From Nymphaea colorata (lineage: Eukaryota > Streptophyta > Magnoliopsida > Nymphaeales > Nymphaeaceae), in NCBI RefSeq assembly GCF_008831285.2, contig NC_045150.1, positions 1,502,001-1,566,000 of the forward strand: 64,000 nucleotides of DNA, in the 5' to 3' direction. This document shows, piece by piece, positions 1 through 11,236 of this stretch. Under the pieces are notes generated by a model. It was given only the letters and a program-made list of their open reading frames with translations, did no database searches and was not told the origin of the DNA. The position numbers and the translations under genes were made by a program. Every line of letters starts with the position of its first letter. Within the stretch, counting starts at the first letter, position 1.

Positions 1-328
1 ACCCATGGAACCCTGAATCGAGGGTTTGAAAAACTGAAGGTGGGTTTGAGACTTTCTTTTGTTTTTTCAGATTCTTCTGAAATGTCTCCTTCTCTGCAGG
101 CCTGCTACCTCCGTTACCTTCTTCATAGCAGCCTTCCGCCTCCGGTGCCATCTCCCTCTTCGGAACCCAGTCAACCACCGGTATTTTGCAGTCTGAACAG
201 AGGATGATGGGTAAGGCACCTGAGTCGTCTGATCCTCCTCCATTGCTGGATGGCGTCGGGATGCTGTAGGTAATGATGTCACCAGTCAACCGGGCCCGCT
301 GCCCACCAAACAAAACGTCCTCAGCCAT
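1..328 (-). CDS. Partial unrecognised protein gene, 5' end, runs off left edge
   Basis: Read on the minus strand, an ATG at 328-326 opens a frame of about 109 codons with no stop before the window edge. The start reads MAEDVLFGGQRARL. It is followed by a Gly/Ser-rich stretch, a short Cys-x2-Cys pair (CSDCKIPVVDWVPKRE) and then a Lys/Glu-rich, probably helical part (ETFQKNLKKQKK). Base composition is clearly richer in G+C than the DNA to its right, which favours real coding sequence. I do not recognise the family. An intron could begin within the last third, because GT dinucleotides in splice-like context occur on the minus strand near 137. The frame could also be chance, since no homology was checked. 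A CTCGAG-rich repeat lies just upstream (to the right), so any promoter would be close or beyond it. Confidence 0.45.
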   Translation of the reverse strand, partial: MAEDVLFGGQRARLTGDIITYSIPTPSSNGGGSDDSGALPIILCSDCKIPVVDWVPKREMAPEAEGCYEEGNGGSRPAEKETFQKNLKKQKKVSNPPSVFQTLDSGFHG

Positions 329-480
329 TTTGATTTGCCAGGGCCTTCTCCTCCGATTGAATGGGACTGACGGCTGCCAAAGAGGAATAGGAGGTTGAGG
401 CGACACCTCCATAATCTGCCCCACCGCCCGTAAGTTTCAACCGAGCAACAATAGAAATGCCAAGCGAACGAGTTACTGAA

Positions 481-640
481 CAGTGCTCGAGTTGCGACAT
501 GGCCAATTAAGTCACGCTCGAGCAAACAATGTCATGTTCAATTCAAGCTCAAGCCGAGCTCGAAGTGAACAAAATGGGAGTCGAACCAATCTCAAGCTGA
601 TCGAGCTCGAGCATGACTCAGCTCGTGTTCAGTCCTACTC
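481..640. repeat. CTCGAG/GAGCTC-rich dispersed repeat fragment
   Basis: Short alternating motifs of the type gctcgag, agctcg and caagctc recur through this stretch. The same vocabulary reappears at about 28.75-29.15 kb. This looks like a copy of a dispersed plant repeat of unknown class. No terminal repeats or target duplication were found. Confidence 0.5.
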
Positions 641-3600
641 AACAGGGGACGCTGAGCACTCGCGGCCTTCCCTTTTACTGCAATGCGGAGCACTGGCGGC
701 CTTCCCTTTTACTGCAATATCGAGAGGGTGGGTTTACCTACAAAGGTTCAATTCCGACTGACCATCGGATTGAACTCAAAGGGGAAAAAACAAACCTGTA
801 AGGATAAAATTATAAAAGTAGTAAAGAAACTTTTCAAATGACTAATAGCAAAAGGTAAAAGACAACGTTTGTAAACTTTTCCGAAATATGTCTTTGAAAA
901 AATATATATAAATTTGGAGTTGTACTCATTATATAAACCCCCGTTCATCTGTGACTTTCTAAAACTGAACGATGAGTACAACAGAATTCCAGTATATATG
1001 ATATCGAAATTAACGAGGCAGCACGCACTTGCAATTGTGTTTCAACGCCAAAGTTGGTCTGATATATATATTTTTTAATTCTGCATTTCTTTGTTTCTGG
1101 ATCCAAAAGTTAGAGTAGATTGATCTGCACCTATTCGGCCATCATTATCATGACAAAAGGCAGCACTGATGGAGCAGTGCTGATTGCACCAATCTTGTAT
1201 CAATGGCATCCTCCTATGAGGGCACGAAGAATCAAACAAATTAATTTGTAGATGATTGCACGATCAGGAAGTGATTTCTTCATTGAAATACACATCTTTC
1301 AGTGAGAATTTCAGGCTGGCCCCATGTTTCACTTACTCTGAACTTTATATGGATCTTATTTTATGCGACAATATTGCAACTTAGATCACTCGACCCCCTA
1401 GCTTAACGGATCCCAATGGGAAAAGGCTATATGCTATGTACTCTAACTTAGGACCATGTGTTATGGACTAAAAATGATCAAAATGCTTTTACTTTCCTTC
1501 CCTCATAAGGACAAAAAGTAGAATTTGGAATTTTTTTTACCTATAAAATTACCAAAATGCCCTACTAGCAACACGTGGGAACATGTCCTCCCAAGCTAAT
1601 GGCATAGCATGATGCCGCCTTCCTCCCTCCATAATAACTTTGGTTTGCACCTCACAAGAATTATGTTTATAGAACCTAACATGTACACTCTAAGGGCTCT
1701 CTAAGAATCTCTAGTATCTTAACTGCTTGATAGAAACTTTGTTTGTAGCTCTAAAAATATTAGGAACTAGAATGACGAATTATTGAGTTAAAGCCCTCAG
1801 TATTGTTAGATGTACACTGTGAGAAGATTACTAAGTGCCGGGTAAACACTTTCTAAGAGAAAACTTGCTAACTGCATATGGAAACAGATTTTAAGTTGCA
1901 AAAAGGGTTCTCCATTCTCTATCTGTGAAGTGATGACATTACCGCACCTTCTCTCCTCCTCTCTTCTAGTTGAATAATTGATATTTGTCGACAAGAATTG
2001 TAGATTGATCGGTAGTTTTTCTTGCTGGTTTTCCTAGATGTTACACGCTTTCCAGTTTATCTATAATGTATTAGACATCTAAATTTGATATTGTGTTTCT
2101 AGAAATTTATTTTAATGAACAAGACTTGTCGACTTGATTTTATCTGTTATTGGACACCTACTTATAAGTTATTATATGTTAAACCAATTTATTTTTCATG
2201 TTACAAGTTTTATGAATTGAAAGTCAACTAGATTTTCTTTCTTTTGTGCAAGCAAAAATGCTAGCAAGCAGAAAAAAAAAATTAAACCTTTGGTTTTTGA
2301 ATTTTCATAAAATCCTATTGTGCTTTGAAGAAATATGTTTTTTACTTTGTTTTTAGGATTTTCAAGTTGGAGACTACATTTCTATAATTAATTTTAATTT
2401 ATAAAATAATATACATAAGTATTTTTCATATAATATAGCATTCCAAATTTTTTTATATTTTTAATGATATTATATATTTGAAAATTTTAAACCCGATGCT
2501 TACTTATCACATCACCATATTGCACATCGTGTCCCCTCATAGGCTTAACGACAACAAACTTAATAGCATTGAAGCCCTTATAAACCCTCAAAGATTTCTA
2601 AGAATTTCATTAGAACTAAACTTTTTCTTAGCAGACATCAATTTAAAATTTTAACGTTAAAACTATTGTGGATCAGTTTCATAATTTTTGTGCTCTTTCC
2701 TCTTTTAAATAAATTAAATAAATTAATGTACAACGTGGTTAAAAGAGTCAATGGTCAATTAACCGATTGACAATTAACATTTATCAGAAAAAATTAATGA
2801 ACCCCTTATCAAAACATCGGGAATATAGAGTGCACGTGGAAGAGTACAAACGTGAAACAGTACAAAAGATTTTGGATGCCGGCAAAAGGCAACCGACATG
2901 CACTGACGCATGAACTTACAATGCAATAAATTGGGAGACTGGAATACGTAATGTCTCATAACAAGGAAATGTGTGTTATAGGTTAGAACGGACCAAAACA
3001 ACAGTTTTGCTAGTTAAATGAAAGACATCTCCTCTTGTAAGGGCAAAAGTGAAACCGACAAATTATTTCATCCTATAAAATTTTCAAAATGCTTTTGTGC
3101 GAAGAAGCCTTCCCAGCATAACGTGGAAAGTGACTTCCACTAAAATTGAAAAAACTGAGATATCTAAATTTATGTGAAAAAGTCAGGCCTATGGATGGAA
3201 GTTTGCCCTTTTCATCGGATATCAAATAATTTGACGATCACCAAACACATTATTGATTTTTCGTTCTGATTAAAAATACAACTAAGTTTTGCAACATTAA
3301 TAACAAATAACTTTTATAAATTACACCTTCAAGCTATCCCAAACTCTGTCTAATGAGACGAAATAACCAGATATTCTTTTACCACAAACAGCTTTCCTGT
3401 TTATTAATTAATGTTAGCTTATGAAACATGCCAAATACACTTAGATTTAATCATGTCTAAATTAGCTATTTTTATTCATGTGAAAAGTAATTTGGAATAC
3501 GTCACACGCTCTCCTTCTCGAGGGCAAAATAATAATTTTTTATTGGCTTAATAGTTGATTAGATGCTAAAGATAAAAAGACCATGAGGACATGTTAAACT

Positions 3601-3760
3601 TATAACCACAGAAAACTTAGGTATACTTTGCTGTCATGGTTTACAAAATATCAAAAACCGAGAACATTCTCATGCACGTTCTCGGGTGCTAGCTCCACTT
3701 GATGAGTATCGTAGTTACAAGTCTAGGATAAAGTTTAACCCACTGATTGGATAGAGAGGA
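641..3760. other. AT-rich intergenic DNA, no gene recognised
   Basis: Only short chance open frames occur. The sequence is AT-rich with poly(A)/(T) runs. Segments near 1.49-1.60 kb and 3.04-3.10 kb share phrases such as aagggcaaaag and cctataaaatt and may be diverged copies of one repeat. I see no coding similarity. Confidence 0.5.
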
Positions 3761-3766
3761 CCTTTG

Positions 3767-3780
3767 TCTATATAAATAAA
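3767..3780 (+). promoter_or_regulatory. TATA box of the DIR1-like lipid-transfer gene
   Basis: The sequence tctatataaataaa lies about 70-80 bases upstream of the ATG at 3851. That places a transcription start near 3800-3805 and gives a roughly 50-base leader, normal for a plant gene. Confidence 0.7.
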
Positions 3781-3850
3781 CCCTATTCATGCATTCGATA
3801 GACATATATCTGAGGATTCTGAACAGCTCTACTAGAAGAAAGAGAGGGCG

Positions 3851-5072
3851 ATGGCATTGGCTTTTGGCAAGCAGAGCATCTTGGTGGTTGCCATATTTGT
3901 GGTACTAGGCGCGCTGGACCCTGGTTGGTGAAGGCGGAGGATTGCCGGAAGGACAGAAGAGCTGGCAGCTGTCTGCGGCAAGTACTGCCTCAAAGAGAAG
4001 CCGCTTCCATTTCCACCGTCCGCAAATTGCTGCAGCAAGATCAAGGCTGCCAACGTTGCCTGCGCCTGCCAATATGTCTCTCCCGCAGACGAGGAGGTCT
4101 ACAACATGAAATTGGTTAACAGCCTCACCCGCAAGTGTGGCAATCCCCTGCCTCTGCCTGTCGGAATCAAATGCGGAAGTAAGTAATTCTCAATTCAATG
4201 CCGAAGTTAGACCTGGGCGGTGGGCCGGGCCGCAGGCGCGCCGGCCCCATGACCAGGTGTGGCCTAGACCGAGTTTAGCACCAGCACCAGACCAGCGCAC
4301 ACAATAAATATGCACGAAACAAAAGGGGAGAACTGAGGATTCTTTTGGTGATCTTTGAAAAAGATGTCTGGTTTAGTCTTTTATTGGTTTAGTCTTTTTA
4401 TTATTCGCTCTATTTTCCTTTTTTTTTTATTCTGGTCATTCTGCACAACATTTTCCATAACAAAGCTTCCCATGAAAACAGAAAACTGGTAATGTGCGTA
4501 CACATTTGCACAAAAAATTGTGCATAGAGGTACATAATAACCCAAATACCCTTGACTAAGTAAAAAAAAAAAAACGAATCTTTTTATAGGGACAAAAGGG
4601 TTATAAAAAGTTAAAAAGTCTAAAAAGTACATCACTTCATAAAAAAATGTAAAATACTTCAACCTCCTTTTCTGTTTCCTTAGGTGCAAGTTTGTTGCAT
4701 GCACCAGCTGGTGCACGCAACTCGATATCCATGCAAGCCTGCGACTATTAGGATCTCATAGTTAGCAAGCCTCATGACTCCGCACTATAACACTAGATCA
4801 AGTCCGGAGGTCATATGTTCGTGTCGAACACGAGTTGGTTTAACTCCTAACAAAAGAGTTGGAGTCTAAAATTGGGAAACCAGCCTGGGACTTTGAGAAT
4901 CCTTAGGTGATTTAGCAAATTCAAAAGTCCAACCACCTACAAAAGCACAAGGGCATCGATAGGCAGGTTTTATTCATTTTGGATTCATCAGTCTCTTGAG
5001 TTTGATAACTAGTTACAACTGTTCACTCGTTCTTACATTGTGGCTCCAGGTTACTTCGTGCCCGAAGCTTGA
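3851..5072 (+). pseudogene. DIR1-like non-specific lipid-transfer protein gene, exon 1 frame-disrupted
   Basis: Exon 1 (3851-4178) starts with a hydrophobic signal peptide (MALAFGKQSILVVAIFVVLG) and ends in the eight-cysteine core: C-x2-YC, then NCC, then CAC, then RKCG and IKCG. A perfect donor (gtaagt) at 4179 and an acceptor (ctccag) ending at 5049 define an 871-bp intron. Exon 2 (5050-5072) finishes the protein as GSYFVPEA-stop. A late intron and a CGSY.VP tail are typical of DIR1/At5g55450-type proteins, which bind lipids in the apoplast and in some cases act in systemic defence. The signal-peptide frame hits TGA at 3929-3931. The first cysteine (KAEDCRKD) is in another frame, and the core returns to the original frame near 3960-3970, so two opposite small indels are needed. 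It is either a recent pseudogene or a good gene with two sequence errors. Promoter, splice sites and poly(A) signal look intact. Confidence 0.75.
4694..4721. repeat. 28-bp near-perfect palindrome in the lipid-transfer gene intron
   Basis: The arms meet at CAGCTG. The central 16 bases (tgcaccagctggtgca, 4700-4715) are a perfect palindrome, and the full 28 bases differ at a single arm position. It lies within the 871-bp intron. The intron also holds a GC-rich patch at 4205-4260 (gggccgggcc) that looks like a separate repeat insertion. Confidence 0.8.
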
Positions 5073-5187
5073 AGACAGTGAAGGAGCTTCTTTCATGAAT
5101 GGTTATGTGTTTCTTTTGTGTGGAATGAAGCACGTACCTAGAATGTATGTGCCTTGATCTATCAAGTGTGTACTCTATCTATGATCT

Positions 5188-5197
5188 AATAAATAAA
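5188..5197 (+). terminator. Poly(A) signals of the lipid-transfer gene
   Basis: Two overlapping AATAAA hexamers (aataaataaa) lie about 115 bases after the exon 2 stop at 5070-5072. This is a usual distance for a plant 3' untranslated region. Confidence 0.65.
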
Positions 5198-5199
5198 GC

Positions 5200-5808
5200 A
5201 ATGGGAGCATTTCTATTTGTACGAATGTTGGGTGCTATGGTTGTGGTTCAGTTTCAGACATGGAGCTAGTCAAAGTGCTCCCCCTCCCACTTCCCCTAGG
5301 TTATGGGGGTTGTGTCAGCGACTGAGTAATGAATTGATGCATATTAGAATGGAACCAAAGAGTGAAGCAATCGGCTATGGTAAAATTCATGGCTGCTTTC
5401 TGTGAATCAACTTTGCAATTTTGTACTTTTTCTCCCATCAAAATGCAAGATACTTCTGTCAAGGACGATTTGATAAATAGCTAAAAATATAAAATTATGC
5501 CGCCAAAAAACAGTTACTATATTGTCATTGAGGATCGGTTAAACTGGCACAACAGTTTATATATACTAGTTTTACTGATAATTTATAGTCATTTTAATAA
5601 CAAGTTCTCAATTATCCGGCATCCGATGGATTGACTTCCCTTCTCTTAGTATTGGAGAACACGTAGTAGTTGCTTATTTTTCACGTGTTAAAAGGTTCTA
5701 TGTAGTACATCAAATTGCTATTATGACTGAAAGTATGGTGCTACAAAATGGGACTCCAATGAATCTTGCTATGTGGTTTAATTTGGTTGACAAAATTTGG
5801 GGTAAGGT
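5200..5808. other. Intergenic, no gene recognised
   Basis: This stretch lies between the poly(A) signals and the transposon-like terminus. Only short chance frames occur. Confidence 0.4.
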
Positions 5809-6240
5809 AACTACAAAAAAAGTTATATTCTACTGACAAAACAAAAACAGTCGGTAAAACTTGTTGAATCATTAGTACAATTATTATTGATGGAATAGAA
5901 CTTCTGTTAGTGTAAATTGCGTCGCTGAAGAAGCTTTTAGTGATGGATACACAGACTGTTAGTATCGTTGAACCTATACTAACAGAAAATTATCATCAGT
6001 ACATGTCAAACATTTACTGATGGTAACAGATTATCAATACATGCCGAATATTTATTGGCAGTACAAACCCATTAGTAAATGTTGAACATTTATGTAAAAA
6101 GGCCTTCAATAATTCCTGATTTTTATTGACAGTCTCATGTTGGTAAAAACAAAACTATACTAGCATGTTATTCCACTATTTTACTAACGAATTCTATCTG
6201 ATAGTAAAACAACTCTTTCATTTTTTTATAGTTCATTATA
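5809..6240. mobile_element. CACTA-like transposon terminus with subterminal repeats
   Basis: Near 5809 the sequence aactacaaaaaaagtt resembles a plant CACTA terminus (CACTACAAAAA) with its first base changed. It is followed by degenerate subterminal repeats of roughly 40 bases: variants of ttatcatcagtacatg, atttactgatgg, attagtaaatg and ttgaacatttat between about 5.87 and 6.20 kb. Such arrays bind the En/Spm-type transposase. The matching inverted terminus on the right was not found, so the extent of the element is unknown. Confidence 0.4.
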
Positions 6241-6584
6241 TTATGTACAACCCAAATATTTAGAATATCGTAAAAACCCTGCAATGAACGAAACCATGCA
6301 ATAAACGTACAACTTCATTTGAGTCAATAAAGCTTTTATAAGTTTAGTCCATCTTCCACGTTAAGATAATATTTGTACATAACATTGAACATATAACGTT
6401 GAATAGAAGTACACTAATCAAGCCTTCAATCATGGTTTGCATGCATCAATATGGGAAAATGAAGTGGTCTGGGAAATGAAGGAGACAGTTGAACATATAA
6501 TATATTTGAAACTTAACTAAATGATCCTGCAAGCAAAGCCATGATTTGATTTATACTATCTTCAAGCATATCTACCATCGAACA

Positions 6585-6945
6585 TTTAGCCTCTAAGGAC
6601 CCTAGCATAGATTGGCTCGAGTTTCAGTATTGTAGGACCTGTTTCTTTGAGCTCATCATATCTTGTGCATGTCTCCTCAAACACAGCTAGTTTTTCTTGT
6701 AAAGTTCTAACCTGCTGTTGTAGTACTGCATGTTGTACTTCGAGTTTCCTATTTTAGCTTTCAATAGAAACTGTAAAGGTTTGACACCTAGTATTCCTAT
6801 TGTGCATATCTGACCGTAGCTAACTTCTCCCATCACTTGAGATAGAACTTCACTTCTGCCAAGTCAATCGGATGCTCCCTCGAACATTCTTCGAGTAGCA
6901 ACAAAAACTTCAGCACGTGAAGGATCAGGTCCATTCTTCTCCAAA
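6585..6945 (-). pseudogene. CACTA-associated coiled-coil / Transposase_24-like fragment
   Basis: On the minus strand, 6945-6850 reads EKNGPDPSRAEVFVATRRMF followed by a stop. The segment 6750-6585 reads RKLEVQHAVLQQQVRTLQEK and then KETGPTILKLEPIY before a stop. A PSRAEVFVATR-like stretch followed by a Gln/Leu coiled coil is the C-terminal pattern of plant En/Spm (Ptta, Transposase_24) proteins. The two segments are separated by non-coding sequence (an intron or decay). It lies close to the CACTA-like subterminal repeats, which fits. The assignment rests on pattern memory, and no alignment was run. Confidence 0.4.
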
Positions 6946-7039
6946 TGATATAAGAGAATATATCATTTTGACTAGATTATATGTGTCTAGTTCAATATTA
7001 GTCAACTAGAAATGTGAACTCAAAGTCTGTAAAATTTTA

Positions 7040-7910
7040 ATTTATCTTCTTTGTATTAAATTGTGTGATGCTCTATGTACTTATGGTATGTTCCTACTTT
7101 GGTTGTGCATGGATTTGGGTATTCTTTTCACTAACTTCTTGTAAATTATTACATCATGATATGTTTATACACCAGCTTATAATTACATTATTTGTGCAAA
7201 ATAATTCATACTTGTTGCCCCTCATCATCAAAATGTTTCATCATAGATTTAGATTTCAATTGATCACTGAGCTTCAAAAGTTTGAAAACATTTGTGTTCA
7301 ATGCATGCCTCCACGATCTAAAGAGGCGTGTGTATTCATGTAATGCCTACTTGTGTATGAGAGACTTATGCTTGTTAGGAACGTCAAAGTCCTTTTGTTG
7401 TGGAAACATAGAATAAGGTATAATTGTGAACGAATATCATGAAACATTCAATCTTTAAATTTTAAGAAGATTATACCAATAACCTACACATGTTTCCAAA
7501 CATATATATAAACAAATGATAACCATATGTGCATATTTGATCAGAGAGAACAATGCAAATACTGCTGTAGCAATTGCTTATCTCACATAGATTCAATTGT
7601 ACAACTGGTTATCTAAGAGAGAACTACTGTGCTATATACTATCATGTGTTGTTACTAACAACCATTTGGTTGCATTTAATGAAACTGTCAATTTTTACTG
7701 CATTAAATGAATGCAGTTGATAGCTCACAGCACAAAATGTCCAAGCAACATTCCTCTGCACTATCGCATGTTCATCAGCAAGGCAAAAAATGGACATGTA
7801 CCACTGTAATGTGTACTGTCTCATGTGGGTGCATTAAATGTGACAGTGGGAGCAATTTGGACTATTCATAAATACAGGTGAGACAACATGTAATATCTCA
7901 TTTCAAAAGG
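7040..7910. other. No recognised gene
   Basis: AT-rich sequence between the CACTA-like fragment and the C48 pseudogene. Open frames here (for example 7065-7343 plus) have low-complexity hydrophobic composition and no recognised domain. Confidence 0.4.
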
Positions 7911-7918
7911 TTATTGCA

Positions 7919-8680
7919 ATGAAGAAAGAGAAATGTGATTTGTTCAATGATGACTTACAACGGATTGTTCATGAGCTCAGCCCAAAAGAATGGATTAGAA
8001 ATAACATAAGTACTATTATCTATTTAACGCTACCATTATGGAATATGGTAGGTGGATCACTTATATAGTTTGTCTTAAACTCATAGGTTTTGAAAGATGC
8101 AATGGAGTTAATGCAATGAAAACTTGTAAATGAAAAGCACTGCATTCTTAGTCTTGCTGTCATGATAGTTTAGTTTTTTGAAATACATTTATAGTTTGTT
8201 TGACCTACGACATTCCTTTTGTTCTTCTATCATGTTGTATAGAGTGCAGTCCAATGGAAGCCCTTCAATTGTAGTTTCATGCATGCTAAAAATATGCTTT
8301 CCAACCCTTTGCTAAACTCGTTTGAAGTGATTCTATTCCAACCTTGTGGGAAGAGTGCCATTATTGGGTATTATATGTTCTCAACATGCAGAACAAAGCT
8401 TGCTTATACTACAATTGAATGCAAATGCATGGACTAGTTCTACATGATTTGTGCTTCATGAAAAAATTCTTACAGAGTCAATGTGGAATTAACATGATTC
8501 AATGATTATTTTTCCATAGGAAGGAAGCTCTCTTCCAAAACAACAGCTACGATTGTGGAGTATTTGTCGTCAAATATACAAAAGCAATTTACAATGGCAG
8601 TGAGCCTGCTTTTTCACAAGAACTAAAAAAATCGAGATTTTGAACATAAACAACATTTAAGCGAGACTGTGCTCCTTTTG
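7919..8680 (+). pseudogene. Ulp1/C48 SUMO-protease-like peptidase, degenerate
   Basis: Two catalytic-core blocks are visible in one frame. HYWVLYVLNMQNK starts at 8359 (the HW.LYV.N block with the catalytic His). FQNNSYDCGVFVVKYTKAIY begins near 8533, with the catalytic Cys codon at 8554-8556 and the preceding Gln. A pyrimidine tract and cag-like acceptor (tttttccatag) end at 8520, so an intron probably separates the blocks. A possible first exon opens with ATG at 7919 (MKKEKCDLFNDDLQRIVHELSPKEW). A stop follows ELKKSRF near 8641. C48 domains are often carried by plant CACTA and Mutator-like transposons, and transposon origin is likely given the neighbours. The upstream part has no continuous frame, so I call it a pseudogene. 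Confidence 0.6.
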
Positions 8681-8699
8681 CAAACATGACCAATGCCAT

Positions 8700-9249
8700 C
8701 AGAATGCTTTTCCGATTTTCCCACGAAACAGCATGTGAGAACGTTTATCATTTATTATGTTATACTAATTTATATATCTAATTTAAAACCCTAAAAAATA
8801 TTGCAAAGACATTTTGGGGCCGTCACGAATTTGCATCATTTTTTACAGTAGATTTATAGGGAAATAAAATGTATAAGAATATAATGCAGCTCAATTAATG
8901 AGCATAAAACCCAAAAAAGATGAATACAAAACCAAAAAATTTGATCACATTTTCACCAAACCGTAACTCAAGAAACCGACCAGAAGGCTACACTAAGCCT
9001 TGCTACAAGAATGATCATGAATCAAACACCTGATAGAACAGAAGCAACGTACTGAGAACAATTGTTTTGTCCACTTGGACAGGAAGTACGGTGGTGTCGG
9101 GATCTAGACGTTTATAAGTACAATCACATTTAGAAGGAATATGCTAGCAATTAATGCTACCAAAAAGGAAAATGAAGTACTCGTTAGTAATGAAATGTTG
9201 CAAACTGTTAACTTATTCCACATACAAGCTGATCATCCATGGTAAGAAC
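8700..9249. other. No recognised gene, left flank of the copia element
   Basis: AT-rich sequence into which the copia element appears to have inserted. The five bases before the left LTR (agaac) do not match those after the right LTR (acaaa), so no clean target duplication remains. Confidence 0.4.
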
Positions 9250-9600
9250 TGCAAGACATATATGAAGAACAGAGTGGAGAAAAAGATAGGAGAGAAAAGT
9301 AACAGCACAACACAAGTATGTAGTTCAGAGCAATGTCACCTACATCCATGCCTCCCATCTTAGCTTTTCAATGTACTGAAGGGAATAATTCCACTGGAAT
9401 TTATTAAGATGTTACTTTAACAGATGATGAGGACTCTTTCCACAATAGTGAGTGATTTTGATTCTATTTACAAGAATGTCTATCCTGCCAAGAATAGTGG
9501 TTTCTATCTTTATCTCTCGCTTTCTCTTGTTTAGGTAAGAGGTTCAGATTGAGGGAATCACTATCAATTAATTTTGTGCTGCTCATTTGATTCTCTAACA
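9250..9600 (-). repeat. Copia 3' LTR (left copy)
   Basis: Aligns along its length with 13268-13626. Shared blocks include atgaagaacagagt, aataattccact, tttattaagatgtta and tagtggtttctat. It starts TG and ends CA (gattctctaaca). Confidence 0.9.
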
Positions 9601-9613
9601 TCCCTCCTCAAAC
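9601..9613 (-). other. Copia polypurine tract
   Basis: On the minus strand, tttgaggaggga sits immediately before the 3' LTR start (TGTTAGAGAATC). It primes plus-strand synthesis in this class. Confidence 0.75.
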
Positions 9614-9725
9614 TCAATGGAGTAGGAAGGACATTGACTTTGTGGCGATGACGATGATGATGATATGCTGTGAGAGGCTTCGTAAGGGAATGAGAAAGCT
9701 GATGAGATGAAGGAACATGATGAAC

Positions 9726-10145
9726 TCAAAGTGTCCCTTTCGTGACATAATCTCTAACAAAGTGCATATCGATTTCCACGTGTTTACCCGTCTGATGTAG
9801 AACCGGATTGGCAGCCATATAGGTTGCACTAATGTTATCACACCATATGGTGGGAGGCAAGGTGATTGCAAAGCCAAGATCACGTAAAAGATATTGACCA
9901 TATAATCTCAGCAGATGTATTTGCAATGGCACAATATTCCACTTTAGTGGAGGATCGAGCAACAGTAGGCTGTTTCTTGGAGTTCCATGAAATGAGATTA
10001 AAGCCACATATAAGGTATAAGCTCTAATATACTTGGGATCATCTGGGCATCCAACCCAATCAGCATCGGCATAAGCATGAAGAATAAAGTTTGAGCTGGG
10101 TCGAGTAATAAGCCAATAGTGGAGAGTCCCTTTGAGATAGCACAC
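9726..10145 (-). pseudogene. Copia RNase H domain
   Basis: The minus strand reads LKGTLHYWL, then AYADADWVGCPDD, IWCDNISATYMAANPVLHQ and KHVEIDMHFVRD. These are the standard copia RNase H blocks (ADADWAGC, CDN.SA, KH.ei..HFvR). The usual TSGY after the first block is altered, and the join to the RT is frameshifted near 10.14-10.22 kb. Confidence 0.85.
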
Positions 10146-10221
10146 AAAATGTGTTTTACAACAGCCCAGTGATAGACAAAATGTGTTTTACAACAGCCCA
10201 TGTTAATAGGAAAGGCCATAT

Positions 10222-11160
10222 CTAGTGAGTGAAAGACAAATATTGAAGTGCACCAACCATTTGGCGGTACAAGGAAGGATCATGAAATAAATCTACAATT
10301 TTCATTGAAGCTTTGGACGTCACCATGAGAGTTATGACCGGCTTAGTTGCTTGCATGTTGGCACACTGTTGTATATCCATGGCATACTTAGGTTGTGATA
10401 GTAGCATCCCTTGAGAAGTTCGTAAAGCTTGTACTACAAGAAGAAAAATGGAGAACAAGCAAGGATCATTGAAGCTTGATATAAATCTACGTATATAGGA
10501 GCTAGAATTACCAATGATCAAAATATTGTCGACATAGATTACCATAGAATTTTTCAATGAGCCTTGATGGAGCACAAGCAAGGATGTATAAGCTGAGGAA
10601 ACCTTAAATCCTCTTTGCATGTGAGCATAACTAAGCTCTTGGTACCAGGCTCTAGGAGCATGCTTAAGGCCATACAATGCCTTTTGAAGACAACATACAT
10701 GCATGGGTCCTGCTGGATCTTCATACCCAGGTGGTTGGACCATGAAAACTTGCTCAGTAAGGACTCCATTTAAAAAAACATTATTAACATCTAAAGGTGT
10801 CACAGTAGATCTAAAAAAACATTATTGTATGGGCCATTTTATGAGAGCAATAGATATAACTGTGTGAATAGTGGCTCACTTTACTACTAGGCTAAAGGTG
10901 TCACAGTAGTTGATTCCTTTAGTATCATTATATCCTTTTGCTACCAAACATGCTTTGTACCACTCTAGAGTGCTATCAGCTTTTTGCTTCACCTTGCATG
11001 TCCAATACATTCATTTACCGGATGATGGGAAGAAGCAAGGACAAGATTCCATGTATTACTGTTGAGAAGAACTTCAACTTCTTTGTTCATCGCAGCTCTC
11101 CAATGAAGATGTTTGGCAGCCTGGGTATAAGTCTTGGGTTCTAGATCATTTATAGATGCA
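10222..11160 (-). pseudogene. Copia reverse transcriptase, catalytic motif changed
   Basis: The N-terminal part near 11.14-11.04 kb reads EPKTYTQAAKHLHW and NTWNLV. After a degraded stretch, 10803-10222 gives DVNNVFLNG, GYEDPAG, ALYGLKHAPRAWY and IYVDNILIIG. In active elements the last block is YVDD. Here the second Asp is Asn (gac aat near 10.53 kb), which removes a metal ligand. Frameshifts break the frame between the two parts. It ends with MVGALQYL shortly before the RNase H. Confidence 0.88.
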
Positions 11161-11236
11161 CTAAGGACTATAGGAGATGGGTAAATGGCAAAATGGAACA
11201 CTTTAGGCCTGTGTGTACCATCCTGTGTCCTTGTCA

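Noticed and set aside
3925-4119. Open frame reading VKAEDCRKDRRAGSC and on, as a separate gene
   Set aside because: Only its first dozen codons belong to the lipid-transfer protein. The rest is an out-of-frame reading of the cysteine core.
4381-4716. 111-codon minus-strand frame
   Set aside because: It lies within the lipid-transfer gene intron, is driven by poly(A)/(T) runs and has low-complexity Phe/Lys/Arg composition.
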